Positions 9,002 through 18,385 of a DNA stretch of 64,000 nt are shown one piece after another. Where the stretch lies: assembly GCA_016217595.1 (NCBI GenBank), contig JACRHS010000022.1:1-64000 (forward strand), in the 5' to 3' direction. The stretch is from Opitutia bacterium (GTDB lineage Bacteria > Verrucomicrobiota > Verrucomicrobiia > Opitutales > Opitutaceae). Within the stretch, counting starts at the first letter, position 1. Every line of letters starts with the position of its first letter. Made by a program: the position numbers and the translations under genes. The notes below the pieces were generated by a model, which was not told the DNA's origin, did no database searches, and was given only the letters and a program-made list of their open reading frames with translations.

Positions 9002-11109
9002 ATGTTTCCGGGGAGGGTGAAGTAGAAGGTCGCGCCCTGTCCGGGGCGTGATTCCGCCCAAATGCGCCCACCGTGCCGGTGGACAATGCGCTGCACGGTG
9101 GCGAGACCGATACCCGTGCCGGGGAACTCCGAAGTCTTGTGCATGCGTTGAAACGCGCCGAACAGTTTCTCTGCATAGTCCATATCGAATCCAGCGCCGT
9201 TGTCGCGCACGAAGAAGACCAGCTCGCCGGCCGTGTTCGGCGGCAGCCGGCCAAAAGTAATGCGGGGCTGTGCGCAACGACCGGTGAACTTGGCGGCGTT
9301 GTCGAGCAGGTTGGTGAGCGCGATCTCCAACAGCGCGGCATCGCCCTGCACCGTCAGGTCCGGCGCAATGTCGAACACCATCGCCCGCTCTGGCTGACCA
9401 TCCAACAAGCGCTGGGCAATGCCCTGTGCCACCGCGGAAAAATCCACGGTGTCGGCATGCATCGCGGTGCGCGTCACCCGGGCAAGCTTGAGCAGGTCGT
9501 CGATCAACTGACCCATGCGTTGCGTCTCGGAGCGCACCCGGCCGAGGTATTTGTGCGCCGTCTCGTCGAGACGGTCACCATAGCTGTTGAGCAATGCCAT
9601 GCTCCAGCCGTCGATGCCGCGCAGGGGGGCGCGCAGATCGTGCGAGACCGAATAGGAAAATGCCTCCAGCTCCTTGTTGGAGAGCTCGAGCTGGGCGGTG
9701 CGCGCCGCGACCCGCTGCTCCAGCGTGGTATTCAACGCCCGGATCTCCTCCTCCGCGCGTTTCTGATCCTCCACCAGACTGAGCAACACCCGGCGTGACT
9801 GCTCGGCCAGCGCCAGCAAACGCTCCGTCTCCGCCTGCGCCGCCTGGGCTTGCTGCTCCGCGCGCGCTCTCTCGGTGATGTCGAAGAGCGTCACGAGCAC
9901 TTCATCGCCCAAAACGACGCCGGAGATTTCCACGATGCGCACCGTGCCATCCTTGCAGGTGACGACGTACTCGCTCGCTTCTATGTCGACATTCTCGCGG
10001 ATGGCCTTGGTCACCGCTTCCTCCCAGATGGCTTTAACCCAAAGCCGGTATTCCTCCTCCGGGTAGGCGAGCTGCCACCACTGAGCCTGGGTGGGGATAT
10101 CATCGCGAGTATAGCCAAAGGTTTTGCTGAACCGATCGTTCACGTAGGAGGTCGTGCCCGCTTGATCAACAATCGCCAGTGGCAGAGGAGCAAGTTTCAC
10201 CAGCCGGCGGTAGCGCTCTGCACTACGACGCTCATTCATTTCCGCCTCGCGCCGGCTGACCTCGTTTTGATTGAGCAAGCTGGCAAAACGCCAGATGGCG
10301 CCCGCCAACAACAGCATCGTGGCCACGGTCATCACTGCTCCGCCGAAGGCGTTTTCCACGAGATCATACTGCTCCGCCCAGGTTAACAGTCCGCCCACCG
10401 CCAGCGGGATGCCCACCACAAAGGCGGCCAGCCGGCGCACCAACCAGCCACCCAGCGTGGAACTGGTGGCCAGCCGCACGAACCCCGCCTGCACTTGGAT
10501 TCGCATCACTCCAAAACTGAGAACGACGAATAGCACGGTGGTGTGGAGCGCCAGTTGCGAATAGTGCCCGACACCATAGTGCCTGGAAGTTCCATACAGG
10601 TAGCCGACCAAGGGCAGAAACCCCAACACTCCCGCCAACAAAGCCACCCAGAAAGCCACGGCTGAGGCTGGGGTGGAACCGCTCCAGAGCAGTACACTGC
10701 CTAGCAAAATGAAATTGATCGCCGAGGCGGGAGCCATCCGCCCGGGGGCGAGCGTGCCAATGGTGCCGGGAGGTTCGGTGAAAAACAGTTGATCAATGCC
10801 CAAATCCCTCCCCGCCACGTATTCGCTCAACGTGAGCGCACCCAAAATGACCGTCAAACCGGCACAAAATCGGGCGGCCCAGATCACGCGCGCGCCACAT
10901 ACGCGCAGCCACAACGCCCCGCCGAGGAGCATAAAGCCGACCGCCGTGTTGGCCTTCATCGTCACGAAGCCGGGCAGCACGCTTTTCAAGAACGCAAGGT
11001 CGAATGTCCAGCCGAGCAACACCGCACTGCCGGTCGCGAGCGCGAGCAATGCGGCCAGCCTCGGCAGGCGCAGCGGTGGGGCGGGTGCGATGGGGGCGGA
11101 GGGGTTCAT
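8998..11109 (-). CDS. Membrane-bound PAS histidine kinase
   Basis: 703 residues. The first about 270 form a multi-span membrane region (about seven to eight hydrophobic segments, including [33 protein letters not shown] and [18 protein letters not shown]) of a type seen in other uncharacterised sensor kinases. A PAS/PAC domain follows (about 300-420, ending [15 protein letters not shown]), then a long coiled coil, HisKA with His490 in [13 protein letters not shown], and HATPase_c ([27 protein letters not shown]). The HisKA/HATPase type matches the phytochrome-like kinases that use Rcp1 regulators, and such a regulator is the next gene. The start overlaps the ATPase-fusion stop by 4 bp. It is the likely catalytic kinase serving the kinase-less sensor encoded just upstream. 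Confidence 0.92.
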   Translation of the reverse strand: MNPSAPIAPAPPLRLPRLAALLALATGSAVLLGWTFDLAFLKSVLPGFVTMKANTAVGFMLLGGALWLRVCGARVIWAARFCAGLTVILGALTLSEYVAGRDLGIDQLFFTEPPGTIGTLAPGRMAPASAINFILLGSVLLWSGSTPASAVAFWVALLAGVLGFLPLVGYLYGTSRHYGVGHYSQLALHTTVLFVVLSFGVMRIQVQAGFVRLATSSTLGGWLVRRLAAFVVGIPLAVGGLLTWAEQYDLVENAFGGAVMTVATMLLLAGAIWRFASLLNQNEVSRREAEMNERRSAERYRRLVKLAPLPLAIVDQAGTTSYVNDRFSKTFGYTRDDIPTQAQWWQLAYPEEEYRLWVKAIWEEAVTKAIRENVDIEASEYVVTCKDGTVRIVEISGVVLGDEVLVTLFDITERARAEQQAQAAQAETERLLALAEQSRRVLLSLVEDQKRAEEEIRALNTTLEQRVAARTAQLELSNKELEAFSYSVSHDLRAPLRGIDGWSMALLNSYGDRLDETAHKYLGRVRSETQRMGQLIDDLLKLARVTRTAMHADTVDFSAVAQGIAQRLLDGQPERAMVFDIAPDLTVQGDAALLEIALTNLLDNAAKFTGRCAQPRITFGRLPPNTAGELVFFVRDNGAGFDMDYAEKLFGAFQRMHKTSEFPGTGIGLATVQRIVHRHGGRIWAESRPGQGATFYFTLPGNI

Positions 11110-14100
11110 ACTGCGGGCGGAGGCGGGACACCGGGAGCGGCGGGCTCGACAGCGCTGGTATAACGGGGAGGTTGCCCCGCGGCTTGCAACAACCGGTTGA
11201 CCTCTTGTTTCAGCTCCAGCACGCGGGTCTCGCGGCCGAGGGTCGCATCGTGCCAGCGGCGCAATTCCTCCATCTGGGCCGCCTGCCGCGCCTCGGCCTG
11301 CTTGCGCTCGGTGATGTCGCTAATCGTCGTGAGAAAATACAGGGGTGCGCCCGCGGCGTTGCGTTGCAAGACCGTCGTAACATCCGCCCAGACGATCAGC
11401 CCGGATTTGTGCAGGTAGCGCTTCTCGAAATGCAGCCGCGCCACCGTGCCAGCGAGCAGCGTGGCGATGGTCTCTTGGTTGCTTCTAATATCGTCGGGAT
11501 GGGTGATCTCCTGCCAGGTTTTCGCCTTCAACTCGTCCTCGGTGTAGCCCACGAGATCGCAAAACGCCTGGTTTACCATCAGCCCGCCGTCGAGCCCGGT
11601 CAGGGATTTCCCGAGCGGCGAAAAAGCGAAGACATTGCGGAACTTCTCCTCGCTCTCGCGCAACGACTGCACCGCCTGCTGGCGCTCGGCGATCTCCGCC
11701 TGCAACGAGGCATTGGTGCGCGCCAGCTCGACTGTGCGCTCCTGCACGCGCTGCTCCACATCGGCGTAGGCCCGGCGCAGTTCGCGCTGGGTGCGCTCCA
11801 GCGTTTCCTTCTCCTGCTGCAACTCGCGGTTGACCGCGCGCAGTTGGGCCGGGCTCGGGATCGCGAGCAGCTTGGGCAGCAGCGGCCACAAAAGGATGGC
11901 GGTGCCGATCGAGATCAGCGCGCACAACGAATCCACCGTCGCCTGCCAGAAGTCCACTTCGCGCCACAGCCCCACGATGTGCATCAGGTGGGTCGATCCA
12001 CACGCCAGAATGAACGCACCGAAAAGCACGATCACCCACGAAAACGGGATATCGTTCCGACGGCGGATGAAGATCAACAAGAACACCGGGATCACGCCGT
12101 AGGACACCGCGATCAGGCCGTTGGCCAGTGCCATCACCATCATCAGCGTGGGCGTCATGGTGCCGGGCCGCGCGCCCTGAATCGCCATCTCGCCCGGCAT
12201 GATCAACAGCGGCACGACCACCAGCGTCGCCAAGGCGAGGAGTGGCACCAGCCGTAGCGCCGCCTGCCGCAACCGCCCGCCCCACGCGAGCGGCAGCGCG
12301 ACCGCGATCTGTGTGCGATGACCGCGCAAACGCAGACTGTTGGTGACCACAAACAGCGAGCTGAACGCCATCGCCCCGGCCGCGAACATCGGGCTGAGCA
12401 GGCCGTACGCCGCGACGGGAATCAGCGCCAGATTGTAGCAAAACGCCCAGATCAGATTTTCGCGAATGGTCTGCACCGTGCCGCGCGAGAGCGCGATGGC
12501 CCGCCCCACCCCGCGCAGATCGGCGCCGAGCAGCGTAACGCCGGCGGCTTCCATCGCCACCGCCGTGCCGGTGCCGAGCGCAAAACCCACATCGGCCTGC
12601 GCCAGCGCCGGCGCATCGTTGATGCCATCGCCCACCATCACCACCACCGGCCGCGGGAGATGAAGCGCCACGCCGGCCGCCTGCAAACGCAGGATCGCCG
12701 CCGCCTTCTCGCCCGGCGGCACCTCGGCCAGCACCCGCGTGATGCCGACTTGTTGCGCGATGGCGTCGGCCGTGCGCTGGTGGTCGCCGGTGATCATCAC
12801 GACGTCCAACCCCAGCTGGCGCAACTCGGCGACAGCTTGCACCGCGCCCGGTTTGACCGTGTCAGCCACCGCGATCACGCCGAGCGCCCGCAGCGGCGTG
12901 GACCCGCCGACGCCGCCCGCAGCCACCAACATCGCCGTCTGGCCTGCGTTCTGGAGCCGCACGAGATCTGCCGTCAGCTCCGCGCACTCCACGCCTTCGT
13001 CGCGCAACAACCGCGCGTTGCCGATGAGTACGGTGCGCCCTGCAACTTGGGCGCGCAGCCCGAAACCGCCGATCGCCTGAAAACGCTCGGGCGCGATCAA
13101 CGGCAGCGTTTTCGCCTGCGCCGCCTGCACCACCGCGCGACCAAGCGGATGCTCCGAGCCCTGCTCGGCGCTCGCGGCGAGCCGCAACACGCCATCGGCC
13201 GTCTCACCCGGCGCCGCGACAACCTCCGTCACCGAAGGAGTGCCGCAGGTGATCGTGCCGGTTTTGTCCAGGACCACGACGGTGGCGCGGCCGGCGCGCT
13301 CCAGCGCTTCGCTGTGTTTAAAGAGAATGCCCTGCTCGGCGCCCTTGGTCGTGCCGAGGAGGATGGCGGTGGGCGTGGCCAGACCGAGCGCACATGGGCA
13401 CGCGATCACGACCACGGCGATGGCGTTGATCAACGCGCCCATCCAGTCGATGCCCACCACCCAGTGCCAGCCGACAAACGTGCACAGCGCCAGCCCGATG
13501 ACGATGGGCACGAAATAGCGGCCGATCTCGTCGGTGAGTTTTTGAATCGGCGCCTTGCTCGCCTGGGCCGACTGCACCAGCCGCACGATCTGCGCCAGCG
13601 TGGTGTTTTTCCCGACCTTCGTCGCCTCGCACCGGACCAGCCCCTCGCGGTTGATGGTTGCGCCGATGACCTCGTCGCCCGGGCCTTTGCTCACGGGCAT
13701 CGATTCGCCGGTGAGCATTGCCTCGTCGCACGCAGTGCGGCCGTCGCGCACGATGCCGTCGACCGGAATTTTTTCCCCGGGGCGGACGACGAACGTGTCG
13801 CCCACGGCCACCGCGTCGATGTCGATCTCCACCTCGGCGCCATCGCGCACGACCCGCGCCGTGCGCGCCTGCAAACCCAGCAACGCCGTGAGCGCCGCGG
13901 AGGTTTTCTTCCGGGCGCGCGCTTCGAGGAAACGCCCCAGCCGGATGAGCGTGATGATGGCGGCGCCGGTCTCAAAATACACATCGGTCCCGCGGAGCAC
14001 GCCGAGCGTCACACCCAGGCTGGAAAAATACGCCGCGGACGAGCCGAGCACGATCAGCACATCCATGTTGGCCATGCCCGCCCGCAGGCTGCGCCACGCG

Positions 14101-14744
14101 CCGACGTGGTACGACCAGCCGACGACGAATTGCACGAGCGTCGCCGGGATCAGCATGGCGAACCAGTCGTGCGGGAAACTCACGAGGCGAAAATCCCGCG
14201 CCATGCTGTACGCGATGAGCGGCGCCGTGAGCGCCAGGCCCAGCGCGAGCAAGCGCTGTTGTTGCGCCACCTCCGCCGTCCGCGCCGCCGTCTCGGCATT
14301 TGCCAACGTCTCCGAGCCGCCGGCCGTTCCGAGCGCGTAGCCCGCCGGGCGCAAGCGCTGTCCCAGCTCGGCGATCCCGGCCATGCCGGGGATGAATTCC
14401 AACTCCACCTGCCCCGTCGCCGCGTCCACCCGCGCCGCGAGCACCCCAGGCTGCGTCGTCAACAATTGCCCGGCTCGCGTGGCATCGTCCGTCGTGTGCA
14501 AGCCCGAGAGCGGCAGCCGCGCCCGACCCACCGCCACATCGAATCCGCTGCGCCGCACGGCGGCCACGAGGCCGTGGGTGTCGAGTTGCGCCGGGTCGTA
14601 GGAAACCATGAGCCGCTCCGTGGCGAAATCCACCCGCGCCGCTGCGATGCCGGGCAGCGCCCGCATCTGGCGTTCGAGTCCAGCCGCGCAATTGACGCAG
14701 CTCATGCCGGTCACGGGCAGAATCGCGCTGTGCAAGGTGGCCAT
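11106..14744 (-). CDS. Copper P1B-type ATPase fused to an ETR1-like ethylene-binding domain and a PAS domain
   Basis: 1212 residues in one uninterrupted frame. Residues 1-70: heavy-metal-associated domain with Cys16/Cys19 (GMSCVNC). Residues about 75-140: a second, cysteine-less HMA-like domain. Then a complete CopA-type ATPase: actuator loop LTGESMPVS, metal-site CPC 449-451 ([13 protein letters not shown]), phosphorylated Asp493 in [17 protein letters not shown] and [15 protein letters not shown], and the final helices. About residues 855-960 form an ethylene-binding domain like that of plant ETR1: Asn875, Tyr882, Ile885, Pro886, Ile912, Cys915 and His919, in [17 protein letters not shown] coiled coil (965-1030) and PAS/PAC (1031-1145) follow, with no kinase domain. 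The ATG at 14744 has a GGAG 6 nt upstream; a TTG at 14756 would only add four residues. It leads the operon of kinase, receiver and hybrid kinase. Confidence 0.93.
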   Translation of the reverse strand: MATLHSAILPVTGMSCVNCAAGLERQMRALPGIAAARVDFATERLMVSYDPAQLDTHGLVAAVRRSGFDVAVGRARLPLSGLHTTDDATRAGQLLTTQPGVLAARVDAATGQVELEFIPGMAGIAELGQRLRPAGYALGTAGGSETLANAETAARTAEVAQQQRLLALGLALTAPLIAYSMARDFRLVSFPHDWFAMLIPATLVQFVVGWSYHVGAWRSLRAGMANMDVLIVLGSSAAYFSSLGVTLGVLRGTDVYFETGAAIITLIRLGRFLEARARKKTSAALTALLGLQARTARVVRDGAEVEIDIDAVAVGDTFVVRPGEKIPVDGIVRDGRTACDEAMLTGESMPVSKGPGDEVIGATINREGLVRCEATKVGKNTTLAQIVRLVQSAQASKAPIQKLTDEIGRYFVPIVIGLALCTFVGWHWVVGIDWMGALINAIAVVVIACPCALGLATPTAILLGTTKGAEQGILFKHSEALERAGRATVVVLDKTGTITCGTPSVTEVVAAPGETADGVLRLAASAEQGSEHPLGRAVVQAAQAKTLPLIAPERFQAIGGFGLRAQVAGRTVLIGNARLLRDEGVECAELTADLVRLQNAGQTAMLVAAGGVGGSTPLRALGVIAVADTVKPGAVQAVAELRQLGLDVVMITGDHQRTADAIAQQVGITRVLAEVPPGEKAAAILRLQAAGVALHLPRPVVVMVGDGINDAPALAQADVGFALGTGTAVAMEAAGVTLLGADLRGVGRAIALSRGTVQTIRENLIWAFCYNLALIPVAAYGLLSPMFAAGAMAFSSLFVVTNSLRLRGHRTQIAVALPLAWGGRLRQAALRLVPLLALATLVVVPLLIMPGEMAIQGARPGTMTPTLMMVMALANGLIAVSYGVIPVFLLIFIRRRNDIPFSWVIVLFGAFILACGSTHLMHIVGLWREVDFWQATVDSLCALISIGTAILLWPLLPKLLAIPSPAQLRAVNRELQQEKETLERTQRELRRAYADVEQRVQERTVELARTNASLQAEIAERQQAVQSLRESEEKFRNVFAFSPLGKSLTGLDGGLMVNQAFCDLVGYTEDELKAKTWQEITHPDDIRSNQETIATLLAGTVARLHFEKRYLHKSGLIVWADVTTVLQRNAAGAPLYFLTTISDITERKQAEARQAAQMEELRRWHDATLGRETRVLELKQEVNRLLQAAGQPPRYTSAVEPAAPGVPPPPAV

Positions 14745-14750
14745 GATAGG

Positions 14751-14754
14751 CTCC
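14751..14754 (-). promoter_or_regulatory. Ribosome-binding site deciding the start of the ATPase fusion
   Basis: On the minus strand GGAG lies 6 nt before the ATG at 14744. It overlaps the alternative TTG codon at 14756, which makes the ATG the better start and makes the first coding residues [16 protein letters not shown]. Confidence 0.65.
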
Positions 14755-15029
14755 AATAATTGACGGACGACCTACGGACTAACCGATGGGGATGAGACGG
14801 GGAAGTAGCTAAGTAATAACGCACAGAATGCCCGCGCCTCCCTCCGAAGCAAGCTCGCTCGCTGCCGCAATACGGGAAAACCAGCCGCACCGCTTAGGCA
14901 ACCGTGAGAACAAAAATGCGGCCAGACTTGGCATTCGACTTGCATATTTGGGAAAGGTTTATGACCTCCCGCCATTGTATCCCAGCTCCTGCGGCCTCCC
15001 CTGCCGCGCCGATCGAACCTTTTACCCAA

Positions 15030-17945
15030 ATGAATGCACGTCACCCGTGGATCCGCCATGCGTTGTTATCAATTCTGACCGCCGCAAGTCTGCTGCCTGT
15101 GGCCATCGCCCAAAAAGCGCCCGCCGCCAAGGCGGAGGCGCCCGAAGAGGCCGTTAAACTGGAAAAATTCGTCGTCACCGGCTCGCTCATCAAGCGGGTC
15201 GATGGCGAGAGCTCGCTCCCCGTGCAGGTACTCACCCCGATCGAGATGGAGCAGCGCGGCGTGGTGAGCGCCGAGCAAATGATCATGGAGTTGAACATCA
15301 ACGGCAACGGCCTGGACAACCTCGCGTCCAACGCCGACGTCACCGCCGGCGCCCAGCGCGGCAGCAACGGCGTGACCTCGGCCAACCTGCGCATGCAGGG
15401 TTCCGGTGCCACGCTCATCCTCCTCAACGGACGCCGCGTCGCTGCCGCCGGCCTCAACAGCAGCGTCGTCGACCTCAACCAGATCCCCTTCGCGGCCGTC
15501 GAGCGCGTGGAGGTTCTCAAGGACGGCGCCTCCGCAACCTACGGCACCGATGCGGTCGGCGGCGTGATCAACTTCATCCTCAAGACCGACTATCAGGGCG
15601 TCGCGGCCAGCGCCGCGATGGACATGACGGAGCAGGGTGGCGGCAACATCTTTCGCTACAACGTCCTCGCCGGTTACGGCAGTCTGGCACGGGAAGGCTA
15701 CAATATCATGACCTCAGTCTCGATGTCCGACGCCAAAGTGCTGCGCGGCGACCAGCGCAAGTTCGTCAACACCTTCCAGCCCGAGCGCGGCCTCTCGCCC
15801 GACACGCGCGGCACTCCGATCGCCACGCTCTTTACGATCAGCTCGATCAAGACCGCCATCACGGGCGCCGGCGTGACCAACGCCACCGGGCCGCTCGACC
15901 CGCAGAACGCGGCGCTCCGCGTCAACGGCATCAACTACGTCGATGTCCCCGGCGGCCCGGGCTATTCCGGTCTCGACGGCATGGGGCCCTACGACGAAGT
16001 GCTGTGGTCCTCGCCGGCCTCGAAATACGGCGCGGCGTGGGACACCGGCCGCGCGGCGGTGATCCAACAGCCGGTTAAGAACAAGAATCTCGTCACGCGC
16101 GGCACCTTCAAGGTGGCCGACAAACACCGCGTGATAGTCGAGGGCGTGTTTGGCCGCTCGGTCTCGAACAAGAGCTTTTCGCCGAGCCAGTGGTCGAGTT
16201 CGGCGACGGCCACGACGACCGCGCTCGACGGCAAGACCTCTCTCCCCAATCCGCTCCTGAACCTCGCCTATCCGAGCACCGGCGCCAGTTACAACAAAGT
16301 CTTCAACGTCCTCGCCGCCTACTTCCCCGAGATCGAGCCGAACCGCGGCCTCCCGATGGCCTTCCGCTGGCGCTCGCTGCCGGTCGGCAACCGCGCGTTC
16401 ACGACCACGAACGACACATGGCGCACGATGATCGGCGCCGAGGGCCCGCTGGGCTTCCTCTCGCAGTGGGATTATCGCGTCGGCGCCTCGCGGGCCGAGA
16501 GCAAGGGCAGCTCCGCCCTCAACAACGGCTACGTCTACACGGTGCCGTTTGTGAACCTGATCAACACCGGTGTGATCGACGTGTTCTCCTACAAGCAGAC
16601 CCCCGAGGCAATGGCGGCCATCGACAAGACGCGCGCCAATGGCGTCGTCATGTATGGCGGCACCTACCGCACCGACAGCATCGACGCCGCCGCCTCCGGC
16701 CCGCTGTTCAAGCTGCCCGCCGGCACCCTGCAGGCCGCCGTCGGCGTGGACTGGCGCCAGGAAAGCGCCCTCTTCACCGGCGACACCCGCACCAACCTGA
16801 GCTCGGCCGACTCGCTGATCCTCAACGCCCCCTTCGACAACGGCCTCGCGACCAACGGCAAGCTCAAGCGCACCATCAAGGCCGCCTTCGCCGAGCTGCA
16901 AATTCCGCTGCTGAAAGGGCTCGATTTCAACGCCGCGGGCCGCGTCGACCAATACTCCGGCTTCGGCACCGCGAAGAACCCGAAGTTCTCCCTGCGCTGG
17001 GCACCGCACGAAAAACTCCTGTTCCGCGGCGCCTACAGCACCGGCTTCCGCGTGCCGACGTTCAAGCAGCAGTATGACCCCGTAACGGAAAGCCCGCTCT
17101 CCTCCACCGGCCTCATCGATCCCGGCACCGGCCAGCTCATCCAGCCGAACTCCGCCACCACGATCTTCGGCGGCAAGGCCGACCTCCAGCCCGAGAAGGC
17201 GAAGATGTATTCCGCCGGCTTCGTCGTCCAACCGACCAAGCACCTCAGCGCCAATGTCGACTGGTGGCAGGTCAACCGCACCGGCACCATTCAGTCCTTC
17301 GGCGTCACCGACCTCATCAAGGACTACTCCCTCTTCCATGATCGCTTCACCCGCCGCGCCGACGGCACCATCTCCCGAATCGACACCCGCTGGGTAAACT
17401 CCGGCCAGACTACCACGCGCGGCGTCGAGTTCGGCGTGAAGGCCAGCATGGACGTGGGCGACAAGGGCAAGCTCACGGCCGCCTTCGACCTGTCCTATCT
17501 CCTCGAGAAAAAATCTCGTCGCCTCCCCACCGCGCAGTGGGGCGCGAGCGAGATCGACATCTTCACCCGATCGAGCGACATCGGCCTCCACAACAAGCAC
17601 ACCGTCACGCTCAGCTACCGCCGCGGCAACTGGACCGTGATGGTCAACGAACTCTTCCGCAACGCCTACCGCGACACCGTCCTCCCCGGCGTCGCCAGCG
17701 GCGCCGTGAAGCCGCCGCAGTGGAATCCCGTCGTCAAGCACTACGACATCTACGGCCTCAGCGCGACCTATCGCGGCTTCAAGCACACGACGATCATCGC
17801 CGGCGTGAAGAACCTCTTCAACACCGACCCGCCGTTCTCCGCCGTCTACGACACCAACACCGGCGCAGGCAGCAGTTGGGAGCCTCGCATCGCCGATCCG
17901 CGTGGCCGCTCGTACACGTTGCGCGTGGAGCGCCGCTTCTTCTGA
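15030..17945 (+). CDS. TonB-dependent outer-membrane receptor
   Basis: 971 residues. The start at 15030 gives a signal peptide (HALLSILTAASLLPVAIAQ). After a short linker comes VKLEKFVVTGSLIKR, the N-terminal motif typical of TonB-dependent receptors in this phylum. The plug domain (about residues 45-170) includes LILLNGRRV, LNQIPFAAVERVEVLKDGAS and YGTDAVGGVINF. The remainder is the 22-strand barrel, ending in RVERRFF with a terminal aromatic as required for outer-membrane insertion. It takes up an unidentified ligand using TonB energy. It is divergent from the copper-ATPase/ethylene-domain operon with 285 bp between the starts, so a copper-complex ligand is a possibility, but nothing in the protein proves it. 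Confidence 0.92.
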   Translation: MNARHPWIRHALLSILTAASLLPVAIAQKAPAAKAEAPEEAVKLEKFVVTGSLIKRVDGESSLPVQVLTPIEMEQRGVVSAEQMIMELNINGNGLDNLASNADVTAGAQRGSNGVTSANLRMQGSGATLILLNGRRVAAAGLNSSVVDLNQIPFAAVERVEVLKDGASATYGTDAVGGVINFILKTDYQGVAASAAMDMTEQGGGNIFRYNVLAGYGSLAREGYNIMTSVSMSDAKVLRGDQRKFVNTFQPERGLSPDTRGTPIATLFTISSIKTAITGAGVTNATGPLDPQNAALRVNGINYVDVPGGPGYSGLDGMGPYDEVLWSSPASKYGAAWDTGRAAVIQQPVKNKNLVTRGTFKVADKHRVIVEGVFGRSVSNKSFSPSQWSSSATATTTALDGKTSLPNPLLNLAYPSTGASYNKVFNVLAAYFPEIEPNRGLPMAFRWRSLPVGNRAFTTTNDTWRTMIGAEGPLGFLSQWDYRVGASRAESKGSSALNNGYVYTVPFVNLINTGVIDVFSYKQTPEAMAAIDKTRANGVVMYGGTYRTDSIDAAASGPLFKLPAGTLQAAVGVDWRQESALFTGDTRTNLSSADSLILNAPFDNGLATNGKLKRTIKAAFAELQIPLLKGLDFNAAGRVDQYSGFGTAKNPKFSLRWAPHEKLLFRGAYSTGFRVPTFKQQYDPVTESPLSSTGLIDPGTGQLIQPNSATTIFGGKADLQPEKAKMYSAGFVVQPTKHLSANVDWWQVNRTGTIQSFGVTDLIKDYSLFHDRFTRRADGTISRIDTRWVNSGQTTTRGVEFGVKASMDVGDKGKLTAAFDLSYLLEKKSRRLPTAQWGASEIDIFTRSSDIGLHNKHTVTLSYRRGNWTVMVNELFRNAYRDTVLPGVASGAVKPPQWNPVVKHYDIYGLSATYRGFKHTTIIAGVKNLFNTDPPFSAVYDTNTGAGSSWEPRIADPRGRSYTLRVERRFF

Positions 17946-17963
17946 GCGCTCCCGCTCAATCAC

Positions 17964-17995
17964 TCTGACCGCGCGCATGGCGTAGCGCGGTCAGA
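17964..17995 (+). terminator. Stem-loop after the TonB receptor gene
   Basis: An 11-bp perfect stem, tctgaccgcgc (17964-17974) with gcgcggtcaga (17985-17995), has a 10-nt loop and lies 18 bp after the receptor stop. There is no T-run, so it may act with Rho, stabilise the mRNA end, or serve the convergent small gene as well. Confidence 0.5.
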
Positions 17996-18026
17996 AGCTC
18001 AGTCGTACCCGGCAATGCGTTTCGCC

Positions 18027-18212
18027 TCAGGCGGTCTTGGACAAACCCCGCCGGCGTTCGCTGGACAAGGCATGAAAATCGCACTCGGTCACGCTGGCGT
18101 TTGCCAGCTCCGGTTGGTCGAGCTCGGGCAAAATCTTAAGCGGAGAAACCAGGGCATCTAAAAGCGCGCTTACGGGCAGAGAGTCGTCAGGGTCAATGAA
18201 GGTGGGGGACAT
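18027..18212 (-). CDS. Small hypothetical protein (61 aa)
   Basis: A short acidic protein, MSPTFIDPDDSLPVSALLD, then a Leu/Pro-rich middle and an ERRRGLSKTA tail. No family is recognised. The ATG at 18212 is preferred over the longer frame starting at 18245 because the extra residues (MPLFVINHHQA) look like leader DNA. It is convergent with the TonB receptor, and the DNA just upstream of its start contains a conspicuous nested palindrome (18255-18310) that could be its control region. The codon choice is reasonable for this genome, but the length makes chance likely. Confidence 0.35.
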   Translation of the reverse strand: MSPTFIDPDDSLPVSALLDALVSPLKILPELDQPELANASVTECDFHALSSERRRGLSKTA

Positions 18213-18254
18213 GGCTTGGTGGTGGTTAATTACGAATAACGGCACACATAGACC

Positions 18255-18310
18255 CGCGGATAATGCGAAAGTTGCTGTCCGACGAAAATTTTTCGCCGGA
18301 TCTATCCGCG
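18255..18310. repeat. Nested palindrome upstream of the small ORF and the TPR gene
   Basis: The outer arms cgcggata (18255-18262) and tatccgcg (18303-18310) are exact reverse complements. Inside them lies a near-perfect 23-bp palindrome, tccgacgaaaa (18278-18288) and ttttcgccgga (18290-18300), with one mismatch. It sits between divergent starts (18212 minus, 18386 plus). It may be an operator, a cruciform-forming element or a leader hairpin. Confidence 0.5.
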
Positions 18311-18385
18311 CCGCCCGGAATTGGGCTAGACCACTGGCAGGCCGGCGATAAATTAGCCCCCGGCAATCGTTAACCCGCCGCCGTC

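Noticed and set aside
11106-14744. The ATPase-ethylene-domain fusion as a frameshift or assembly artefact
   Set aside because: There is no stop or start between the parts, the last ATPase helix runs into a membrane linker in one frame, and codon use is uniform. Resequencing would still be a proper test.
12318-14759. 813-codon plus-strand open frame opposite the copper ATPase
   Set aside because: Composition is His/Arg/Gln-rich nonsense, it mirrors the real ATPase codons, and no domain is visible. It is a high-GC antisense shadow.
14745-15029. Cobalamin or other riboswitch ahead of the TonB receptor
   Set aside because: No B12-box or other recognisable conserved riboswitch core could be found in the 285 bp.
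15714-17978. 754-codon minus-strand open frame opposite the TonB receptor
   Set aside because: Shadow of a well-supported receptor gene; no start signal or domain.
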